Origin: GCA-2693325 sp036343635
GTDB lineage: Bacteria > Latescibacterota > UBA2968 > UBA8231
Direction: 5' to 3'
Assembly: GCA_036343635.1 (NCBI GenBank)
Contig: JAYYVF010000076.1
Span: 124,001 to 188,000, forward strand
Length of the DNA stretch: 64,000 nucleotides
The translations under genes were made by a program, and so were the position numbers. Positions 43,206-52,675 of this stretch are shown here, one piece after another. Each line of letters opens with the position of its first letter. The first letter of the stretch is position 1. The notes under the pieces were generated by a model. That model made no database searches. It was not told the DNA's origin and saw nothing but the letters and a program-made list of their open reading frames with translations.

Positions 43206-44315
43206 TTGATTTCCTACGTCATCATTGCTTCGGTTCTCTTTGGAACCCAATCGGTATTTTCTGCTTCTCTGCATTGCGGAAGATCTGTCGGATATGCCAA
43301 GATATGGAACGGAAATATTCAAGCTGCCTACTCTCAATCGAAAAACTCAGCACTCCGAAATGCTGTGGAAACGAGTGTGGGTCTTTTTGTATCTAGCAAA
43401 AGTGAGATAAACAACTTTAACGAAATACAAGATAGAATTTATACATTTTCGGAAGGATTTATTAATAATTACGAGTTAATTGGTCGGGTAATGGTTGATT
43501 CAACTACCGTAAAGTCCGAAATAAATGCATGCGTTTCTCTCGGATCTATTGAGTCGGAATTACGATCAGCTAAGATACTGGCCGACGAACTTGGTTATCC
43601 ACAAATTGGCATTTTGATCAACAATAAAAAATGTAGATCTGACTCCTCAATGTTTTACGAATTGGCTAATTCTCTTATAGAATCGGGCATACCTAGTTCC
43701 GTAATAAATATTGTCAATACAAAGAATAAAATTAAATCCGATCAATTCGATATCATTCTCGAACTCTCTGTAAAGATCGAAAATCTATCGGGTACTCCTA
43801 TTCCATACTCTAAGAAATCTTTAAGGGATTTAGGTTTTAATTCTTCAAACGTAATCATAAATATCGCAGGTAGTTGGCGAGACAATTCAGAAGTAATTAC
43901 CCATAGGTCGTTCTCAAAAAAATCTGTATCGAAGTCCTTTTGTTCTATCATTTCTACGATTCCCAAAGACGAGCGAAAAAAAATAGCACGAAACGTCACT
44001 AACGACTTGCTACACAATTGGAACCAACGTTTTCAAAATGGTCATCAAATAAGAGTAACAGCTCAGTTACCCTCTAATCGGATATTCCAATTCCAAAGTA
44101 TTTTAGAAAAGACAATTGAAATACAAGACCCTCTTAAACACTTAACTTACATTGATGGTACCGCAAAATTCGAACTGATTACGAATTGTTCCGGTCGTGA
44201 ATTAGCCAGACGTTTGATCAATATTTCAGAAACCAGAAAGGATACATTAGAATTTAATGAAATAACATTCAATACGGTTTCCTTAAAGTGGTACTTGAAC
44301 AATGATCACGATTAA
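43206..44315 (+). CDS. FlgT-like periplasmic hypothetical protein
   Basis: A 369-residue secreted protein (signal ISYVIIASVLFGTQSVFSAS). Its first 120 residues match the pattern of FlgT/LPP20-type N-terminal domains: QAAYSQSKNSALRNAVETSV, then VSSKSEINNFNEIQDRIYTF and SEGFINNYELI, ending in an alternating-strand segment. A Rossmann-like middle (about 125-240) and a helical C-terminus follow. The start is a TTG at 43206 overlapping the TGA of the TPR-SLH gene, and the 3' end overlaps the radical-SAM gene by 14 bp, so it is embedded in the operon. FlgT acts in the Vibrio flagellar H-ring; here the role is unknown. Confidence 0.65.
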   Translation: MISYVIIASVLFGTQSVFSASLHCGRSVGYAKIWNGNIQAAYSQSKNSALRNAVETSVGLFVSSKSEINNFNEIQDRIYTFSEGFINNYELIGRVMVDSTTVKSEINACVSLGSIESELRSAKILADELGYPQIGILINNKKCRSDSSMFYELANSLIESGIPSSVINIVNTKNKIKSDQFDIILELSVKIENLSGTPIPYSKKSLRDLGFNSSNVIINIAGSWRDNSEVITHRSFSKKSVSKSFCSIISTIPKDERKKIARNVTNDLLHNWNQRFQNGHQIRVTAQLPSNRIFQFQSILEKTIEIQDPLKHLTYIDGTAKFELITNCSGRELARRLINISETRKDTLEFNEITFNTVSLKWYLNNDHD

Positions 44316-45663
44316 ACGTATTGATCCTGGAGGATTAGGCGATTTAGGAGGGTTCCAATCTGGAGATCAAATCATATCTATAAACGGCCAAAAGACTCGG
44401 GATGTTCTTGATTTTCAGGTACAAAGCGCGGATATGGACCTTTGTATAGAAGTGTATCGAAAAGGTGAAAAGTATGAAGTTGAACTGAATCGGGAGGAAG
44501 GTAAGATCTTTGGTTTGGAATTTGAAGACATTCGGCTAAGAAGTTGCAATAATAAATGTGTATTCTGCTTTATACATCAAATGCCAAAAGGTATGCGCAA
44601 GCCTCTCTATTTTGAAGATGATGACTTTCGATTATCCTTTCTTCATGGGTCATATGTTACGCTAACGAATATTCACAACTCTGACATACAAAGAATAATC
44701 GATCAAGGATTGTCACCTCAATATATTTCGGTGCATACCACTGATCCTGACTTACGCCAAAAGATGTTAGGAAGAAACAAGCCTACCGCGGATATCCTTG
44801 AAAGAATAAAAACTTTAGCCGATGGTGGCATTGAAATGCATTGCCAAATTGTTTTGTGTCCCGGGATTAACGATGGGATTCATTTGGAAAAAACACTTCA
44901 TGATTTGAGAAATTTTTATCCAGCAATACGTTCTGTCGCTATAGTTCCGTTAGGTCTCACAAAATTTAGAGAGAAACTCCCAGATTTGTTACCTGTAACT
45001 GACAAATTATCAGCACATTATCTCGAAACAATTGAACGTTTAGGTGAATCGTATTTAAAAGAGCTTGGTGAACGCTTCGTTTATGGGGCAGACGAATTGT
45101 TCCTCCGTTCCCGAAAACCATTGCCAGACTCCAACTATTATGACGCCTTTCCACAATTGGAAAATGGAATAGGTATGACTCGGTCATTTATCGATGAGTG
45201 GAAACTTAAAATAGGAAGCATCGATAACGTATTGGATAAAACTAAAATCGTTTTAGTCACAGGTGAATTGGCAGCACCGATCCTTAATGAGGTAGCGAAT
45301 GAACTTAACAAAATAAAGAAATTGGAAGTGCGTGTTAAAGCAATAAATAACACATTTTTTGGAGGTGGAATAAATGTCTCCGGCCTACTGACTGGTAAGG
45401 ACATACTCCATAGTTTTAGTGAAATTCCAACGTTTGACATAGCCTTGTTACCACCAAATTGCGTTAATGGAGACGGACTCACTTTAGATGATATGAACGT
45501 AGAAACTATGTCGAAAGAAATTGGCCGCACAATTGCTGTTGGTAAATATGACATAGTTGGATCTATCAAAGAATTATTAGACAACCGCCATAAACAAAAT
45601 TCTATAGGGACTGGGAGACAACTTTCAGAATTAGGCTACTATACTGGAAGACGGGACAATTAA
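44302..45663 (+). CDS. PDZ-radical SAM-DUF512 protein
   Basis: A 453-residue protein with an N-terminal PDZ-like domain (about 1-65, GDLGGFQSGDQIISINGQ), a radical-SAM cluster-binding motif Cys82-x3-Cys86-x2-Cys89 in SCNNKCVFCF, and a C-terminal DUF512 region ending in ELGYYTGRRDN. This is the conserved family found widely near der in bacteria, with no proven reaction. Its stop overlaps the der start by one base. The association with ribosome-maturation genes suggests a role in RNA or ribosome modification. Confidence 0.92.
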   Translation: MITIKRIDPGGLGDLGGFQSGDQIISINGQKTRDVLDFQVQSADMDLCIEVYRKGEKYEVELNREEGKIFGLEFEDIRLRSCNNKCVFCFIHQMPKGMRKPLYFEDDDFRLSFLHGSYVTLTNIHNSDIQRIIDQGLSPQYISVHTTDPDLRQKMLGRNKPTADILERIKTLADGGIEMHCQIVLCPGINDGIHLEKTLHDLRNFYPAIRSVAIVPLGLTKFREKLPDLLPVTDKLSAHYLETIERLGESYLKELGERFVYGADELFLRSRKPLPDSNYYDAFPQLENGIGMTRSFIDEWKLKIGSIDNVLDKTKIVLVTGELAAPILNEVANELNKIKKLEVRVKAINNTFFGGGINVSGLLTGKDILHSFSEIPTFDIALLPPNCVNGDGLTLDDMNVETMSKEIGRTIAVGKYDIVGSIKELLDNRHKQNSIGTGRQLSELGYYTGRRDN

Positions 45664-47021
45664 TGACTAATGACGAATTATTAAACGTACCTGTAATTTT
45701 AGATAGAGAACGTCCGATTGTAGCAATTGTAGGCAGACCAAACGTAGGTAAATCTACGTTATTTAATAGGATAGTTGGTGCACGCATATCTATTACTGAT
45801 GATCAATCTGGAGTTACTCGGGACCGAATATTCTCCACCGTTGAATGGTCATCTCACCGTTTTACACTTGTAGACACTGGAGGATTTGTTCCGTTGACGG
45901 TTGATGACATAGAATCTGCAGTGTGTGATCAAATTGAAATAGCCTTAAACCAATCTGACGGTATCTTGCAGGTTGTAGATACACAAGTTGGTGTAACCGA
46001 CATAGACATACAAATATCTAATATGGTTAGGGCTCGAGATATTCCGGTCATCCTCGTAGCTAACAAGGTTGATTCGCCCTCAGCTGATAATCGTGTCGCG
46101 GAATTCTATTCACTTGGCATCGGTGAGCCCTTTAGTGTTTCGGCAGCAAATGGACGTCGGTCCGGTGATTTACTTGACGAAATTCTTTCACGATTTTCAG
46201 TTAAACAGATTCCAAACGATAATGAGGAGGAGACCTTTAAAGTTGCGCTGGCTGGGCGACCTAATGTTGGAAAATCCACTTTGATCAACCGGCTAGCCGG
46301 ACACTCAGTGTCGATAGTTAATGAGCGGCCTGGAACCACACGTGATACAACGAAAATAGATCTTTCCTGGAGAGGTCAACAAATTGAACTTATGGATACG
46401 GCAGGTTTACGACGACGCTCAAAGGTTGATACCCAAATTGAGTATTACAGTAGTAGGCGTGCCAAAGAATCAATAGAGCAAGCTGATGTAGTAATCACGC
46501 TTCTTGATGCGAGTGAAGGTTTTGTGCATCAAGAAGCTAGAATTATGGATCAAATAATAGATTCCGGTTGCGCAATGATAATCGCTGTCAACAAATGGGA
46601 CATTGACGAGGTGCGTGCTGGCGGAGGAGCAGAAAGCTTTCGAAAAAACTTAATCGGACGATTTCCGTTTGTTCAAGACTATCCAACTCTTTTCACGTCT
46701 GGATTAACTGGAAGGAACGTACAAAAACTTCTCGATGCTGTGATTAGAGTTGGAAAAAACCGGCGTACGAGAATAAGTACATCAAAACTAAATAAACTTT
46801 TGCAAAGCCTTGTTTTTGAGGGATATTACTCAAAAACAGGTAAAGACCTGAAAGTTGTTTACGCAACACAACATGCTGTAGATCCACCCACCTTTACTAT
46901 ATTTTGTAATTCCTCCATTAAAATCACCACAAGCACTAAACGTCATTTTGAGAAATTGCTTCGGACAGAATTCGATTTCGAAGGGTCTCCCATTCGAATT
47001 CTCTGGCGAACTCGAAAATGA
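45663..47021 (+). CDS. der: ribosome-associated double GTPase Der (EngA)
   Basis: A 452-residue GTPase with two tandem G domains, needed for 50S assembly. The first P-loop is GRPNVGKST at 24-32, with DTGGFVP as G3 and NKVD as G4. The second is GRPNVGKST at 198-206, with DTAGLRRRSKV and NKWD. The C-terminal KH-like domain ends FEGSPIRILWRTRK. All G motifs are intact. ATG at 45663 overlaps the upstream stop. Confidence 0.97.
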   Translation: MTNDELLNVPVILDRERPIVAIVGRPNVGKSTLFNRIVGARISITDDQSGVTRDRIFSTVEWSSHRFTLVDTGGFVPLTVDDIESAVCDQIEIALNQSDGILQVVDTQVGVTDIDIQISNMVRARDIPVILVANKVDSPSADNRVAEFYSLGIGEPFSVSAANGRRSGDLLDEILSRFSVKQIPNDNEEETFKVALAGRPNVGKSTLINRLAGHSVSIVNERPGTTRDTTKIDLSWRGQQIELMDTAGLRRRSKVDTQIEYYSSRRAKESIEQADVVITLLDASEGFVHQEARIMDQIIDSGCAMIIAVNKWDIDEVRAGGGAESFRKNLIGRFPFVQDYPTLFTSGLTGRNVQKLLDAVIRVGKNRRTRISTSKLNKLLQSLVFEGYYSKTGKDLKVVYATQHAVDPPTFTIFCNSSIKITTSTKRHFEKLLRTEFDFEGSPIRILWRTRK

Positions 47022-47044
47022 CGTTTTAAAAAGAGGTAAAGACA

Positions 47045-47458
47045 ATGAAGAATTCATTGAAGACTAAACTTTACTACAATATTAGCGAAGTTTCTCAACT
47101 TACTGGTCTAGAGTCGTATACCCTAAGGGCTTGGGAAAAAGAGTTCTCCTGCTTGCGGCCTAAGCGTACCAGTGGAAAGAGCCGAGCCTATAGGGAAAGA
47201 GATATTTCTGTTGTTTTGCTATTAAAACACCTACTCTATGAACAAGGATTCACATCGAAAGGTGCAAAATCAAAACTTAAAAATGAACCGAATTTACTTA
47301 AAAACCTTCCTCAATTACCACTGCCCGGACTAATTGGAACATCCCAAAAAATCGGACAACCTAAAGGTAACGGAACCAAGATCAATGAGAAGATTGTTAA
47401 TAACGATACCTTGCGAGAAATCCGCCTCGAACTGGAAGAAATTTTAGGCCTTTTATAA
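47045..47458 (+). CDS. MerR family regulator (HTH)
   Basis: A 137-residue protein with an N-terminal MerR winged-helix (YYNISEVSQLTGLESYTLRAW, then RPKRTSGKSRAYRERDISVVLLLKHLLYEQGFT), with the usual residues of the second wing. The remainder is short, without the Cys pattern of metal sensors, and ends in a small helix (LREIRLELEEILGLL) that may mediate dimerisation. It lies between der and rimP, 133 bp before the latter, and probably regulates a promoter elsewhere or its own operon. Family certain; ligand unknown. Confidence 0.9.
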   Translation: MKNSLKTKLYYNISEVSQLTGLESYTLRAWEKEFSCLRPKRTSGKSRAYRERDISVVLLLKHLLYEQGFTSKGAKSKLKNEPNLLKNLPQLPLPGLIGTSQKIGQPKGNGTKINEKIVNNDTLREIRLELEEILGLL

Positions 47459-47513
47459 AAAGGCAATTGGTTTGTGGGCTCAACCTCGTAGGATTCTTGG
47501 TACATAGGAGATC

Positions 47514-47542
47514 TTGCACTTCTTTGTTAACTTCTGTATTTT
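47514..47542 (+). promoter_or_regulatory. candidate promoter for the rimP-nusA-infB operon
   Basis: TTGCAC (47514-47519) and TATTTT (47537-47542) are 17 bp apart in the 133-bp gap before rimP. The fit is four to five of six for each box. The position is right for a promoter of the long translation operon, but no other evidence supports it. Confidence 0.4.
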
Positions 47543-47591
47543 TATGAGGATAAGCTGGTTGGGTGCGCTTTATTTCAATTAGGAAATTCGG

Positions 47592-48071
47592 TTGACTGTA
47601 CCAAATTCCGAAAATGAAGAGTCGTTAAATCGGATTCGCGGGCAAATTGGAGCGATAGTTGAGGACTATGGAGCAGAATTAGTCGATGTAGAACTCGTTG
47701 GTAGTCGCAATCAACCAACCTTACGCATATTTTTGCATAAGCACCCTTCGGTAGAATTAAAATTATGTGCGAAAATCAGCCGCGAGATAGCAGATTTTTT
47801 AGACATTGAAGATCCATTGACAGGTAGGTATCGCCTTGAAGTAACTTCTCCTGGGCTGGATCGACCTTTAATGACTAATAGTGACTTTTCGAGGGCGCAG
47901 GATCATATTTTAAAAATTGTGAACAATAATGGGAGAACATATAAGGGGCGACTAAAAGAGTGGGACGATACAACACTATTTATTGAGACCAGAAAGTCCA
48001 CTATAGAACAAATCAAAAGGCTTGAAATCGCAAAAGCAACCATTGAAGTTGAATTCAAAAAACGAGGATAG
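47592..48071 (+). CDS. rimP: ribosome maturation factor RimP
   Basis: A 159-residue protein needed for early 30S assembly. Visible family elements are YGAELVDVELVGSRNQPTLR, CAKISREIADFLDIEDP and YRLEVTSPGLDRPL, followed by a C-terminal Sm-like barrel. The start is a TTG at 47592, preceded by AGGAAA. It is followed by nusA after 9 bp, the standard gene order across bacteria. Confidence 0.95.
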   Translation: MTVPNSENEESLNRIRGQIGAIVEDYGAELVDVELVGSRNQPTLRIFLHKHPSVELKLCAKISREIADFLDIEDPLTGRYRLEVTSPGLDRPLMTNSDFSRAQDHILKIVNNNGRTYKGRLKEWDDTTLFIETRKSTIEQIKRLEIAKATIEVEFKKRG

Positions 48072-48080
48072 AACTCGATT

Positions 48081-49532
48081 ATGACCAATTTGAGCATCGT
48101 TGAGGCACTTGGCCAGATCGCGAGAGAAAAGAACGTCGATCGTGAATTGGTAGTACTCACACTACAAGATGCCTTGATCTCAGCTGCCAAAAGACGTTAT
48201 GGAAGCTCAGACAACTATCATGCTAAGGTTGATCCTTCAACTGGCACTATGGAAGTTACTAAAGATCTAAAAGTAGTCGAAGAAGTCTTTGAGGATTCTG
48301 AAGAGATCTCCATTGACGATGCTCGAGATTTAGATTCCAAGGCACAAATAGGATCCGTTGTAGTCAAGGAACTCAACTTTGCCGATTTTGGTCGCAATGC
48401 TATACAAACTGCAAAACAAATTTTAGTTCAGCGCGTAAGAGAAGCTGAGCGCGAAAAAATTTATGAGGAATTTATTGGGAGAGTCGGAATAATTGAATCT
48501 GGAACCGTTCAGCAAATAAGTCATGGTGATATTGTTTTGACGTTGGGAAGAGCCGAGGCAGCTATTCCATATAGAGAACAAATTCGAAGAGAGCGTTACC
48601 GGCAAGGAGAATCAGTAAGAGGATACATTTATGAGGTTCTTAAGTCTAGTAGAGGTCCGCAGATTCTCCTCTCCAGAGCACATCCCGAATTCCTTCGTAA
48701 ACTATTCATTATGGAAGTTCCGGAAATATCAGAAGGAATTGTTCAAATCCATGCGGTAGCTCGTGAGCCAGGCGAACGAGCCAAAATCGCCGTAAGCACA
48801 AATGATGAACGTGTCGATCCAGTCGGAGCCTGTGTAGGAATAAAAGGATCGCGAGTTCAAACTATTGTTCGTGAATTGAGTGGGGAAAGGATTGATATAG
48901 TTCCGTGGATAGATGAACCTCAAATTTTCATTGGTAGAGCTCTAAGTCCAGCTAACGTAACTAGGGTCATAACCGATAATCGACGAAAGCATGCATCGGT
49001 CATTGTAGAAGATGATCAATTATCCCTTGCTATCGGTAAATCGGGCCAAAACTCAAGGCTTGCGGTCCAATTAACTGGATGGGGTTTAGACATTATTACT
49101 GAAGCCCAGTACCAAGAACGGAGAGATCAACAAGAGGTGATCCAGCAACACTTCAGGAAGCTTGATGGAGTAAGCGAACTCATGGCACTTAGCCTTACAA
49201 CGTCAGGGTTCGATACGATAAAATCCATTGCTGAAGCTTCATTGGATTTACTTAAAACTGTTCCGGGTCTAGAAGAAGAGGAAACAGCGGAGAAATTGCG
49301 ACAAACCGCGCAACTTTGTATAGACGAAGGTGAAGATGCAGTAGATCTGTTACCCGAGATTCCAAAAGCCGAAGTAAAGGGCACAGAAAAACTTCCTTCC
49401 GCTGAGACAACACCTGAGATTGAAACTCAGCTCAATAGTAATCCTAATGATAACACTTCGACGTCAAATGAAGAAGAAATTGAATCAGAAAATGATAAAA
49501 CCGATTCTAGCGAGAATAACGTAGAGGCCTAA
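48081..49532 (+). CDS. nusA: transcription termination/antitermination factor NusA
   Basis: A 483-residue protein with the RNA-polymerase-binding N-terminal domain, an S1 domain (about 135-200, RVGIIESGTVQQISHGDIVLTL) and two KH domains (DPVGACVGIKGSRVQTIVREL and LAIGKSGQNSRLAVQLTGW). A C-terminal HhH-like stretch (TVPGLEEEETAEKL) and an acidic tail complete it. One of the two C-terminal acidic-repeat units of E. coli NusA seems missing, as in many bacteria. ATG start at 48081. Confidence 0.96.
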   Translation: MTNLSIVEALGQIAREKNVDRELVVLTLQDALISAAKRRYGSSDNYHAKVDPSTGTMEVTKDLKVVEEVFEDSEEISIDDARDLDSKAQIGSVVVKELNFADFGRNAIQTAKQILVQRVREAEREKIYEEFIGRVGIIESGTVQQISHGDIVLTLGRAEAAIPYREQIRRERYRQGESVRGYIYEVLKSSRGPQILLSRAHPEFLRKLFIMEVPEISEGIVQIHAVAREPGERAKIAVSTNDERVDPVGACVGIKGSRVQTIVRELSGERIDIVPWIDEPQIFIGRALSPANVTRVITDNRRKHASVIVEDDQLSLAIGKSGQNSRLAVQLTGWGLDIITEAQYQERRDQQEVIQQHFRKLDGVSELMALSLTTSGFDTIKSIAEASLDLLKTVPGLEEEETAEKLRQTAQLCIDEGEDAVDLLPEIPKAEVKGTEKLPSAETTPEIETQLNSNPNDNTSTSNEEEIESENDKTDSSENNVEA

Positions 49533-49588
49533 TTAAATGAAAATTCTACTCGAATCGGACATATTGGTTCTTGAAAGGGTAAACATCT

Positions 49589-52021
49589 TTGGAAAAGCGT
49601 AGGGTCTATCAAGTAGCTAAGGAACAGAAGCTTTCCAGTGACGCTCTCATATCAATGTTGAAGGAATTAGGTATTGAGGTGAAAAGCCATATGAGCGTTG
49701 TTACGCCTGAAATGCTTGAGGCGATCACCGTCAAGATAAAGGAGGAAAAACAAAGTTCCAAGGACGAGATGAAGAGGCAGCGCGACAAAGAGGAAACACG
49801 CAAGCAACCGGTTCGCCCGAGTTCTAGCCCAGCAACAAAGCCGAAAAAGAAACCGGTGCCGTCAAATGGCCGCTCAACTAATCCTTCAACGAAGCGCCCA
49901 TCGATGCCGACTGCTGGTCCAGCACCTCCGCCCGATGTTGGCGCTGATCCAGAAAAAGAGGAACGTCGCAGAAGGAACCAGCGACGCGGAAAACGGGATT
50001 CAGATCCAATAGCAAATCTGAAGGATGAATTAAAAGATAAACGCGAATTGTCTACTAAAAGTCCGCAGGCACCATCATTAGAAGAAACTGGTGGCCGTAG
50101 ACGAGGTGGGAAAAAACGCAAAGGTAATCAAGCCAAAGAGACCGATGCTCGTGAAGTTCAAGAAAACCTAAGAAAAACCCTAAGTCAGCTTAATGAGGGT
50201 AGAGCACGGCGGCGCTATGATCGAAATGATCGTGACGAAACTGATGGTGAGGTCGAAGAAGTTAAAGAAATCACTGTTAGTGAGTTCATCACCCTTGGTG
50301 AATTTGCAGAACAGCTTGGGGTTAAACCGAACGAGGTAATAGCGGTCTGTCTTCAACTCGGCGTGATGACAACGATTAATCAACGTCTTGATATGGATAC
50401 AATGCAGACCGTAGCAGATGAATTTGGCTATACCGTAACAGCTGTTGTAGATGAGGATGGACCAGAAATTGATGAAATCTCAGATGAAGAGGAGATAGAT
50501 GGCGAACGCGTCCCGCGTTGCCCCGTTGTGACCGTAATGGGTCACGTCGATCATGGTAAAACGTCTCTCCTAGATTACCTTCGGAAAGCACAGGTCGCCG
50601 AAGGTGAATCTGGTGGTATAACTCAACATATCGGTGCCTATTCTGTTCCCTTGGCCTCCGGTAAGAAAATAACTTTTCTTGATACACCCGGACACGCCGC
50701 CTTTACTGCAATGAGAGCCAGGGGTTCCCGCGTTACTGATCTTGTTATTGTAATCATTGCAGCTGATGATAGCATTATGCCTCAAACAATTGAAGCGATT
50801 GACCATGCAAGAGCAGCAAAAGTTCCTATGGTTATAGCCATAAATAAATCAGATTTGCCAACAAGTGATCCTGATAAAATTAAACGTGAACTTGCCGAAC
50901 GTGATGTCCTGGTAGAAGATTGGGGAGGCAAGGTCCCTTGTGTCCCTATTTCAGCACTCAACGGTGATGGTATTAGTGATCTTTTAGAAATACTTATTCT
51001 AGAATCGGAGATACTTGAATTAACAGCGGTTGAAGAATGTCCCGCTAAAGGCAGTATTATCGAGGCTCAGTTAGATAAGGGGAGAGGTCCCGTTGCCACC
51101 GTCTTAGTTCAACAGGGAGTACTTCGTGTTGGTGACCCGTTCATTTCCGGTGTTTATAACGGGCGTGTTCGAGCGTTGTTAGATGAGTACGGCAAACAGG
51201 TAAAAGAGGCTGGCCCCTCTATTCCTGTTCAGGTCTTGGGTTTACCTGGAGTTCCTCAAGCCGGAGACACCTTTTCCGTAACAAAATCCGAACGTGAAGC
51301 TAAGGATATGAGCCAACGCCGCCAACTGATTAAACGAGAGCAAGACCAACGTAAGCTTCGCTCCGTTACACTTAGTGATCTACAGTATAAAATTCAACAA
51401 GGGAAAATGCAGGAACTCAGGGTTGTTGTGAAAGGTGATGTAGATGGGTCTGTTGAGGCTATTGCTCAGGAGTTAGGTGGCATTGTTCACGACGAAGTGC
51501 GAGTTAGCGTTATTCATAATAGTGTAGGAGCAATATCAGAATCCGATGTTCTTTTAGCCGCTGCTTCCCAGGCAATAATAATCGGTTTTCACGTTCAAAT
51601 AGAACCTTCGGCCCGTGAATTATCACAAACCGAAGGCGTAGAGATACGCAATTACAAGATAATTTATGAGGTAGTCGAAGAGATCAGAGCCGCCTTAGCT
51701 GGATTACTTACCCCTTCTACGGAAGAGCATGTTGTAGGTACCGCCGAAGTTAGACAGACCTTCAACTCTTCACGTACTGGAAATATAGCTGGCTGTATGG
51801 TAAACAACGGGCAGATAATTCGAGCAAATAATGTTAGAGTCCTTCGAGACGGGGAGAAAATATTTGCTGGTGGCCTGTCGTCATTAAGACGCTTTAAGGA
51901 TGATGTTCGAGAGGTAAATGAAGGTTTTGAATGCGGTATCGGTTTAGAAGGCTTTAATGAAATCCAAGAAGGTGATATAATTGAATCTATTGAAATCGTT
52001 GAAACGCTTCGCTCGTTATAA
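49589..52021 (+). CDS. infB: translation initiation factor IF-2
   Basis: An 810-residue GTPase that brings fMet-tRNA to the 30S subunit. An N-terminal IF2_N helix (VYQVAKEQKLSSDALISMLKEL split across the first residues) is followed by a long Lys/Arg/Pro-rich linker (70-200), then the G domain with GHVDHGKT (318-325), DTPGH and NKSD. Domains II-IV follow, including the fMet-binding C-terminus. The start is a TTG at 49589, about ten bases after GAAAGGG. Length and motifs are normal. Confidence 0.97.
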   Translation: MEKRRVYQVAKEQKLSSDALISMLKELGIEVKSHMSVVTPEMLEAITVKIKEEKQSSKDEMKRQRDKEETRKQPVRPSSSPATKPKKKPVPSNGRSTNPSTKRPSMPTAGPAPPPDVGADPEKEERRRRNQRRGKRDSDPIANLKDELKDKRELSTKSPQAPSLEETGGRRRGGKKRKGNQAKETDAREVQENLRKTLSQLNEGRARRRYDRNDRDETDGEVEEVKEITVSEFITLGEFAEQLGVKPNEVIAVCLQLGVMTTINQRLDMDTMQTVADEFGYTVTAVVDEDGPEIDEISDEEEIDGERVPRCPVVTVMGHVDHGKTSLLDYLRKAQVAEGESGGITQHIGAYSVPLASGKKITFLDTPGHAAFTAMRARGSRVTDLVIVIIAADDSIMPQTIEAIDHARAAKVPMVIAINKSDLPTSDPDKIKRELAERDVLVEDWGGKVPCVPISALNGDGISDLLEILILESEILELTAVEECPAKGSIIEAQLDKGRGPVATVLVQQGVLRVGDPFISGVYNGRVRALLDEYGKQVKEAGPSIPVQVLGLPGVPQAGDTFSVTKSEREAKDMSQRRQLIKREQDQRKLRSVTLSDLQYKIQQGKMQELRVVVKGDVDGSVEAIAQELGGIVHDEVRVSVIHNSVGAISESDVLLAAASQAIIIGFHVQIEPSARELSQTEGVEIRNYKIIYEVVEEIRAALAGLLTPSTEEHVVGTAEVRQTFNSSRTGNIAGCMVNNGQIIRANNVRVLRDGEKIFAGGLSSLRRFKDDVREVNEGFECGIGLEGFNEIQEGDIIESIEIVETLRSL

Positions 52022-52027
52022 TCAGTA

Positions 52028-52315
52028 ATGGGAATAGCTGTTTTAGGTTGTGTTATGGACGTAAATGTCGGTGAAAGCACGTCACTAAAAGATAAGAGAC
52101 GGGTAATTAAAAGTCTAAAAGACAGGTTGAAAAAGAATTTTAATTTAGCATTGGCTGAGGTTGGAGGTTTGGATGAATGGCATCGAGCAGAACTGGCTAT
52201 GGTAACAGTAAGTAACGACATGCAGCATGCCAATTCCGTTATTTCCAAGGCCGTCAATTTTGTTGAACATGATATTCGTGTTGAACTTGTTGATTATGCA
52301 CTTGAGCGGTTATAA
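52028..52315 (+). CDS. DUF503 protein (YlxP-like)
   Basis: A 95-residue protein of the DUF503 family (B. subtilis YlxP), with the family segments STSLKDKRRVIKSLKDRLK and NLALAEVGGLDEWHRAELA. It is an RNA- or ribosome-linked factor that sits between infB and rbfA in many bacteria, as it does here. ATG at 52028, 6 bp after infB; rbfA begins 3 bp after its stop. Confidence 0.92.
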   Translation: MGIAVLGCVMDVNVGESTSLKDKRRVIKSLKDRLKKNFNLALAEVGGLDEWHRAELAMVTVSNDMQHANSVISKAVNFVEHDIRVELVDYALERL

Positions 52316-52318
52316 ATA

Positions 52319-52675
52319 GTGGCATCTCCGCAAAGAGTAAATAAAATAAAAGTACAGCTTCAGCGAGAAATAGGTGACATTATTCAAAATATGAGTGATC
52401 CTAGATTGGATAATCTGTCCGTTAGCGATGTCACTATAACCCGTGATTTAAGTGTAGCAACTTTATACGTTAGTGTACTAAGTGAGGAAACCGAGCAAAA
52501 AGCTGCAATAAATGCTATAAGTAAAGCGTTAGGCCATATACGTAGCCAGATTGCTAAACGAATACACTTACGTTACGCCCCTGAATTAAGGGTTCAATAT
52601 GATCCGACTGGAGAAAGAGCTGCTAGAGTATTGTCACTGATTGATTCGATTCAGGGTAGTAAAGAAAATGATTAA
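52319..52675 (+). CDS. rbfA: 30S ribosome-binding factor RbfA
   Basis: A 118-residue KH-fold protein that helps mature the 5' end of 16S rRNA. The N-terminus RVNKIKVQLQREIGDIIQNM and the core DVTITRDLSVATLYVSVL with HLRYAPELRVQYD are diagnostic. The start is a GTG at 52319. Its last 8 bases overlap the truB start. Confidence 0.94.
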   Translation: MASPQRVNKIKVQLQREIGDIIQNMSDPRLDNLSVSDVTITRDLSVATLYVSVLSEETEQKAAINAISKALGHIRSQIAKRIHLRYAPELRVQYDPTGERAARVLSLIDSIQGSKEND

